This document shows, one piece after another, positions 6,555-9,721 of a DNA stretch of 9,721 nt. The stretch is from Chloroflexota bacterium. GTDB taxonomy: Bacteria; Chloroflexota; Dehalococcoidia; Lucifugimonadales; VGZR01. Position numbers and translations under genes: made by a program. Numbering within the stretch: position 1 is the first letter of the stretch; every line of letters starts with the position of its first letter. The stretch covers positions 1 through 9,721 of the forward strand of contig JAQBWG010000046.1 in assembly GCA_027625225.1 (NCBI GenBank). The letters run 5' to 3'. The notes under the pieces were generated by a model. The model did not search any database. It saw nothing but the letters and a program-made list of their open reading frames with translations, and had not been told where the DNA came from.

Positions 6555-6558
6555 CCTC
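6555..6558 (-). promoter_or_regulatory. GAGG ribosome binding site deciding the protease start
   Basis: The minus strand reads CGAGG, a 5-base spacer (TATTG) and the ATG at 6549. This supports starting the protein directly at the signal sequence. Confidence 0.6.
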
Positions 6559-6619
6559 GTCGGTGCACCGGGAGTTACGGATTCTTGGATGCACCTAAAC
6601 ACAGAAACGGCGCGTCCTG

Positions 6620-6670
6620 CGGAAGGGTTAGCACTACGCCGTTGTAGTGCATCTGCATCATGTCCTTCCG
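6620..6670. promoter_or_regulatory. Nested inverted repeats in the protease/PAP2 divergent region
   Basis: The 191 bases between the two divergent starts (6550-6740) contain an inner perfect inverted repeat GCACTAC-6-GTAGTGC (6631-6637, 6644-6650) placed almost centrally inside an outer perfect inverted repeat CGGAAGG (6620-6626) and CCTTCCG (6664-6670). This could be an operator for a dimeric regulator, or a two-part stem in the protease leader RNA. I could not identify a confident -35/-10 pair for either gene; the rest of the region shows nothing further. Confidence 0.45.
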
Positions 6671-6740
6671 AACACACAAGATTACTATCGTTCAAGAGTC
6701 TTATGATGCGGCCCATGAGACTTGAGAAAATGGCTGCGCT

Positions 6741-7520
6741 ATGTTTAAAAGCTCTATAACACGCCAGTTTATCCCGTCATTTAGTCGCCGTTCTTTCCTG
6801 CTATTCGCACGAGAGATACTGCTTGTAGCGATGGCGTATACCGCGTACATGTTTATCAAGCGTTTCGTGGTGCTCGATGTGGAGCCGCAGGCCCTTGAGA
6901 ACGCATCACGGGTGGTTTCGTTCGAGACGACTCTTGGCATCTTCCGTGAGCTTGAAGTACAAAGCTGGATAGACAGGAATTGGCATGGGTTGCTGATAGT
7001 TCTCAATTGGGCGTATATCTTCATGTTCTTCCCCGTCCTCATCATCGCTGCCATACACTACTATTTCTACGATAGACCACGGTATCTCTACTATCGCGAT
7101 ATCGTGTTTTTCACCTTCGTATTCGGTCTTCTGGTTTCGGCACTGTTTCCGCTCGCGCCGCCGCGCTTCATGCCGGAGACAGGGATTATCGATACCATCA
7201 GGACCTACGGCCCGTCATGGTACGGAAGCCGCGAGCAGGCTGTGTACTATAACGCCTTTGCCGCCATGCCCAGCCTGCACTTCGGTTGGTCCGTGCTATT
7301 CGGCGTGCTATTCATTCGGAGCAAACGGCAGCCGTGGCTGAAGGTCGCCGGCGTGGCGTATCCCTCACTGATGTTCATATCCATCGTCGCCACCGGCAAT
7401 CACTATTTCATAGACGCTGTCGCCGGAGCTATCGTTGTCCTCGTGTCTTATGCAGTCCACGAGTGGGAGCACATCGCGGTGCTTAAACTCGCCCCTAACT
7501 CATCGTATCGGCACCTCTGA
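6741..7520 (+). CDS. PAP2-superfamily membrane protein, Aur1/inositol-phosphotransferase-like
   Basis: A 259-residue polytopic membrane protein with about six helices (roughly 19-38, 83-104, 119-137, 176-192, 203-217, 223-240). The phosphatase-like motifs are AMPSLH (residues 175-180, His180) and TGNHYFIDAVAG (218-229, His221 and Asp225), preceded by FPLAPPRFMP (136-144). The order and the short HYFID form match the PAP2_3/Aur1 subgroup (inositol phosphorylceramide synthase-like) better than classical PAP2 acid phosphatases, whose SRxxxxxHxxxD motif is not seen in full. Members act on lipid phosphates or transfer head groups at the membrane; the substrate here is unknown. The ATG at 6741 has only a weak purine-rich sequence upstream. 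The first 350 bases look distinctly more AT-rich than neighbouring genes, which may reflect hydrophobic codons or transfer. It converges on the Tag-like gene with a 26-base gap. Confidence 0.87.
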   Translation: MFKSSITRQFIPSFSRRSFLLFAREILLVAMAYTAYMFIKRFVVLDVEPQALENASRVVSFETTLGIFRELEVQSWIDRNWHGLLIVLNWAYIFMFFPVLIIAAIHYYFYDRPRYLYYRDIVFFTFVFGLLVSALFPLAPPRFMPETGIIDTIRTYGPSWYGSREQAVYYNAFAAMPSLHFGWSVLFGVLFIRSKRQPWLKVAGVAYPSLMFISIVATGNHYFIDAVAGAIVVLVSYAVHEWEHIAVLKLAPNSSYRHL

Positions 7521-7546
7521 CGCTGAAGCCATGCTTGCTGTGCTAC

Positions 7547-8011
7547 TTACCTATCCGCCACTGCCTTGATGCCGTGCGACGCACAGAACGTGTTGTAGTC
7601 GGGCACATCCTCACCCACGACGTATAGAAACCGGTACGCACCCATATCTCCCAGAAATTTGAACTGCTTTCGCAGGTCTTTGATAAGTTCGTCGAACGAA
7701 CCCTTGGAGCGCAGGTAGTTTTTGAAACTGCCGTGCCCCTTCTCCAACTCCAGCATCCTGCGGCCGTTGCCGATGATGGCCTCGATCTTGCGTCGGTTGC
7801 GTATTATCCGCGTATCGCTGGCGATAGCGTCGATATCCGGCTCCGACAGCACGGCCAGCTTCTTCGGGTCGAACCCCCGGAACACCTCCTGCGTCCCCGG
7901 CCACTTCGCCTCGACCACCTTCCAGGACATGCCCGACTGAAACACCGCCTGGCTCATCACGTCCAGATAGTCCGCCAGCCCCTTCGGTTCAATCCTCTTC
8001 GGCGCTTCCAT
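7547..8011 (-). CDS. DNA-3-methyladenine glycosylase I (Tag)-like protein, divergent
   Basis: A 154-residue protein resembling Tag, a base-excision-repair glycosylase of the helix-hairpin-helix superfamily. Alignable parts are AVFQSGMSWKVVEAKWPGTQEVF (residues 22-44; Tag has QQAGLSW), FDPKKLAVLSEPDIDAI (47-63), DTRIIRNRRKIEAIIGNGRRM (66-86), and FKFLGDMGAYRFLY (117-130). It is shorter than E. coli Tag (187). The N-terminal CGW segment is missing, the C-terminal zinc-ligand segment is not recognisable, and the position of the base-contacting Glu of Tag is Ala. It may therefore have altered specificity or be a non-catalytic relative. The ATG at 8011 is favoured by GGAGGG 4 bases upstream; an ATG at 8023 adds only four residues and would bury that site. 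It is last in a leftward series after a radical-SAM protein and EamA gene. Confidence 0.83.
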   Translation of the reverse strand: MEAPKRIEPKGLADYLDVMSQAVFQSGMSWKVVEAKWPGTQEVFRGFDPKKLAVLSEPDIDAIASDTRIIRNRRKIEAIIGNGRRMLELEKGHGSFKNYLRSKGSFDELIKDLRKQFKFLGDMGAYRFLYVVGEDVPDYNTFCASHGIKAVADR

Positions 8012-8015
8012 AGTT

Positions 8016-8021
8016 CCCTCC
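8016..8021 (-). promoter_or_regulatory. GGAGGG ribosome binding site deciding the Tag-like start
   Basis: The minus strand reads ATGGAGGGAACTATG. The GGAGGG is placed correctly for the second ATG (8011), not for the first (8023), which partly overlaps it. Confidence 0.6.
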
Positions 8022-8046
8022 ATCTACCAGTCTCATCGCCCTCGCG

Positions 8047-8055
8047 ATTCTAGCA
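8047..8055 (-). promoter_or_regulatory. Candidate extended -10 promoter for the Tag-like gene
   Basis: The minus strand reads TGCTAGAAT, an extended -10 (TG-N-TAGAAT, 5 of 6 to TATAAT) lying immediately past the TGA of the EamA gene. A start near 8040 would give a leader of about 30 bases. No good -35 is present at 16-18 bases, so the Tag-like gene may have its own weak promoter as well as read-through. Confidence 0.35.
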
Positions 8056-8958
8056 TCACAGGTTCACCACCACGCCGACCGTCCCCAACACCGTCATGCC
8101 TATTGCGACCGCCTTGAACACCAGCGTCCGGCGTTCCACCACCTCGTTCAGTATTCCGATGAAGGGCATGCTTATCACCGTACTGAACACGAATATCCAC
8201 ACCGGCGGCGTCGCCAGGATGGCCGACACCAGCGACACCGGCCCCGTCTCCAGCGCGGCCAGCAGCGACAGTTGCGACACCGCGCCCAGTATCAACTCGG
8301 ACGTAACCGCCAGCCCCAACACCTTCGGATTCCGCAAACTCGCCACGAAGTTCTTGAACGTTCTGCGGTTCATCCAGATGGCCAGCGGCAACAGCGCGCC
8401 CAAGCGTTGGAGCCACAACCCCTGTGTTGGGTTCACGTCCTCCAGGCCATAGCTGGCGAACAAAAAGTCTCCCGCCACCAACACCGCTGCGAACATCAAC
8501 AGGACGAACGACCGGTCGAACTTAAACCTGCTGCCTCCGCGAATCTCCACCGTGATGAGCACCGCGCCCAGAATAGTCAGCACGATCGCGCCCCACTTCA
8601 CCGCATCCAGGTGCTGCCCCAGAACCACCACCGAATACAGCGCCACGAAGATGGGCGAGGTGTTGAAGATGGGGAACGCCCGCGACGCCTCCGCCGTGCG
8701 TATCACGTACAGCACGATGGAGAACCCCAGGCCGAACATGAACCCGCTCGCCACCACCGACAGCGCGCGGAGAGCCGGCGTGCCCTCGTCCAGCGGGAAC
8801 AGGATGACGAACGGGATGATGAACACAATCTGCGAAAAGCCGAACCATGCGATGAGCGTCGAGCTGTCCGGCAGATACTTGGTCGCCAGCACCTTCTCGA
8901 TGGTGTTCATCGTTCCCAGCGCGCCAGCGGAGACTATGGCCAGAAAAACCCACGACAT
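8056..8958 (-). CDS. EamA/DMT-family transporter
   Basis: A 300-residue integral membrane protein of the drug/metabolite transporter superfamily. About ten hydrophobic helices are visible (approximately 1-19, 33-53, 66-87, 98-115, 121-138, 148-167, 180-197, 213-234, 240-262, 279-298), arranged as two five-helix halves separated by the polar segment EIRGGSRFKFDRS (138-150), which is the usual EamA duplication. The conserved-looking end of the first half (FNTSPIFVALYSVVVLGQHLDAVKWGAIVLTILGAVLI) has a counterpart in the second (ATPPVWIFVFSTVISMPFIGILNEVVERRTLVFKAVAIGMTVLG). Substrate cannot be read from the sequence; family members export amino acids, metabolites or drugs. The ATG at 8958 has only a weak GGGG-containing sequence before it. 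It lies between a radical-SAM gene and a Tag-like gene on the same strand, 84 and 44 bases away. Confidence 0.9.
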   Translation of the reverse strand: MSWVFLAIVSAGALGTMNTIEKVLATKYLPDSSTLIAWFGFSQIVFIIPFVILFPLDEGTPALRALSVVASGFMFGLGFSIVLYVIRTAEASRAFPIFNTSPIFVALYSVVVLGQHLDAVKWGAIVLTILGAVLITVEIRGGSRFKFDRSFVLLMFAAVLVAGDFLFASYGLEDVNPTQGLWLQRLGALLPLAIWMNRRTFKNFVASLRNPKVLGLAVTSELILGAVSQLSLLAALETGPVSLVSAILATPPVWIFVFSTVISMPFIGILNEVVERRTLVFKAVAIGMTVLGTVGVVVNL

Positions 8959-8994
8959 CCCCAGAGCGTACTACGCCGCCACCCGTTCGCGATA

Positions 8995-9028
8995 GATAGG
9001 CGGCCTGCTTTCAGGCCGCCCACCTATC
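8995..9028. repeat. Strong intergenic hairpin between the radical-SAM and EamA genes
   Basis: GGCGGCCTG (8999-9007), a CTTT loop, and CAGGCCGCC (9012-9020) form a perfect 9-base-pair stem. The outer GATA (8995-8998) and TATC (9025-9028) can extend it with a 4-base bulge. There is no T-run on either side, so it is not a classical intrinsic terminator. It may be an mRNA-stabilising or attenuating element or a REP-like dispersed palindrome. Confidence 0.6.
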
Positions 9029-9042
9029 AACGTTCGCTCTGC

Positions 9043-9721
9043 CTACGCCGCCTTGCCGTCGCTCAGCGGCAGCGACCCCACGCCCGGCGACCCCGGATGA
9101 CCCGGCGCGCCGTACATCGGGCAACCGGTGCACGACCGCACGTCGCCGCAGGGCGCCACGCCCGGCCCCGCGGGCGCAAGCTCCAGCTTCGGCTTCGCAT
9201 CACGCGGCTGGAACAGCTCCATCCGCAGCTGCTTGGACTGCGGCGGCTTGTGGCCGGGGAACGTCAGAAACGCCCACGCCCGCTTGCGCACCACACCCAT
9301 CGCCTCCAGGTCTCGCCACAGCGTAATCTTGTGCGCACGCCGCTGGGTAAGGATGCGTTGCGCCGATGTCGGGCCCAGCCCAGGCACCCTGAGCAAGTCT
9401 TCTTTCGTCGCCGTGTTCACGTCCATGGGAAACGCGTCCAACTTCGACAGCGCGATGGCCGTCTTGGGGTCGTCGTCCTCCGGCAGGAACCCACCCGGGT
9501 CGAACGCCTCCTGCAGCTCCTGGTTCGTGAACTTGTACACCCGCTTCAGCCAGTCCATCTGGTACAGCCGGTGCTCGCGCGTCAGCGACCCCGCCGGGTG
9601 CTCCTCCAGCGGCGTGTACTTCGTCGGACGGAACGCCACGAAGTAGATGCGCTTGAGGTTCCAGTCCGTATACAACTGGTCCATGCGCTTGAAAATATCC
9701 ACGTCCGTCTCGTCCGCCGCC
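9043..9721 (-). CDS. Radical-SAM putative DNA modification/repair protein with HhH domain, 5' end outside window
   Basis: The frame stays open to the window edge, so only the C-terminal 225 residues are seen and the GTG at 9702 is not a credible start. The visible part has the end of a radical-SAM barrel (FKRMDQLYTDWNLKRIYFVAF...), an RLYQMDWLKRVYKF segment, and a helix-hairpin-helix DNA-binding unit: VNTATKEDLLRVPGLGPTSAQRIL followed by a second helix pair ending AFLTFPG. This arrangement matches the family named putative DNA modification/repair radical SAM protein (TIGR03916, often encoded next to a uracil-DNA glycosylase-like gene). The CxxxCxxC cluster of the radical-SAM domain would be upstream of the window. 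An unusual tail carries C-x5-C-x2-C (codons at 9148, 9130 and 9121) in CGDVRSCTGCPMYG, possibly a metal site. The family role is unproven. Confidence 0.85.
   Translation of the reverse strand, partial: AADETDVDIFKRMDQLYTDWNLKRIYFVAFRPTKYTPLEEHPAGSLTREHRLYQMDWLKRVYKFTNQELQEAFDPGGFLPEDDDPKTAIALSKLDAFPMDVNTATKEDLLRVPGLGPTSAQRILTQRRAHKITLWRDLEAMGVVRKRAWAFLTFPGHKPPQSKQLRMELFQPRDAKPKLELAPAGPGVAPCGDVRSCTGCPMYGAPGHPGSPGVGSLPLSDGKAA

Noticed and set aside
6595..6740. Conventional -35/-10 promoters for the protease and PAP2 genes
   Set aside because: Several partial boxes (TATGAT at 6702, TTGAAC on the minus strand) exist but none pairs at an acceptable spacing.
1..9721. CRISPR arrays, tRNA/rRNA genes, IS elements or phage genes
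   Set aside because: No spaced direct repeats, cloverleaf sequence, transposase or integrase motif was seen on either strand.

Overview
The window is about 9.7 kb of compact, fairly GC-rich bacterial chromosome with short intergenic gaps. Starts are ATG, GTG and TTG, and Shine-Dalgarno sequences are readable in front of several genes. The gene mix is purE/purK, a divergent TruD, an HtrA-type serine protease that is probably a lipoprotein, a DUF4097 repeat protein, and a radical-SAM protein with a helix-hairpin-helix. This would fit Chloroflexota (Dehalococcoidia/SAR202-like) or a similar monoderm-like lineage. That placement is inferred from gene content and style only and should be held loosely. 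I see no insertion sequence, tRNA, rRNA, CRISPR array, prophage or origin. No gene-free stretch exceeds 300 bases; the largest (about 190 bases, 6550-6740) is described.

Layout. (1) Positions 3-686 (+): C-terminal part of a DUF4097-type beta-repeat protein cut by the window edge, with TSNG motifs spaced 18 or 21 residues apart. (2) Positions 687-2719 (-): a tight operon read right to left, DUF1801 protein, purE, purK, with gaps of only 3 and 5 bases. PurK and PurE perform the two-step AIR to CAIR conversion of purine synthesis. (3) Position 2846 onward (+): a 72-residue two-helix membrane protein, convergent with a SnoaL-like/ester-cyclase-like protein (3069-3488, -) that has its own good promoter. 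(4) Positions 3585-5161 (+): a small lipoprotein-like protein translationally coupled by a TTGA overlap to truD. (5) Positions 5254-6549 (-): an HtrA-like serine protease ending at an intrinsic terminator that sits against the end of truD. (6) Positions 6741-7520 (+): a PAP2/Aur1-like membrane enzyme, divergent from the protease across a region with two nested inverted repeats. (7) Positions 7547-9721 (-): read right to left, a radical-SAM/HhH putative DNA repair protein (5' end outside the window), a strong intergenic hairpin, an EamA transporter and a Tag-like 3-methyladenine glycosylase homologue.

Most of this is housekeeping or accessory single-gene biology. I do not see a convincing new multi-gene system. 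The items most worth a second look are the Tag-like protein that seems to lack the classical base-recognition Glu and zinc ligands near a radical-SAM repair-type gene, the extra Cys cluster at the end of that radical-SAM protein, the lipoprotein-truD coupling with two Gly-to-Ala motif changes in TruD, the nested inverted repeats at 6620-6670, and the regular TSNG repeat protein.
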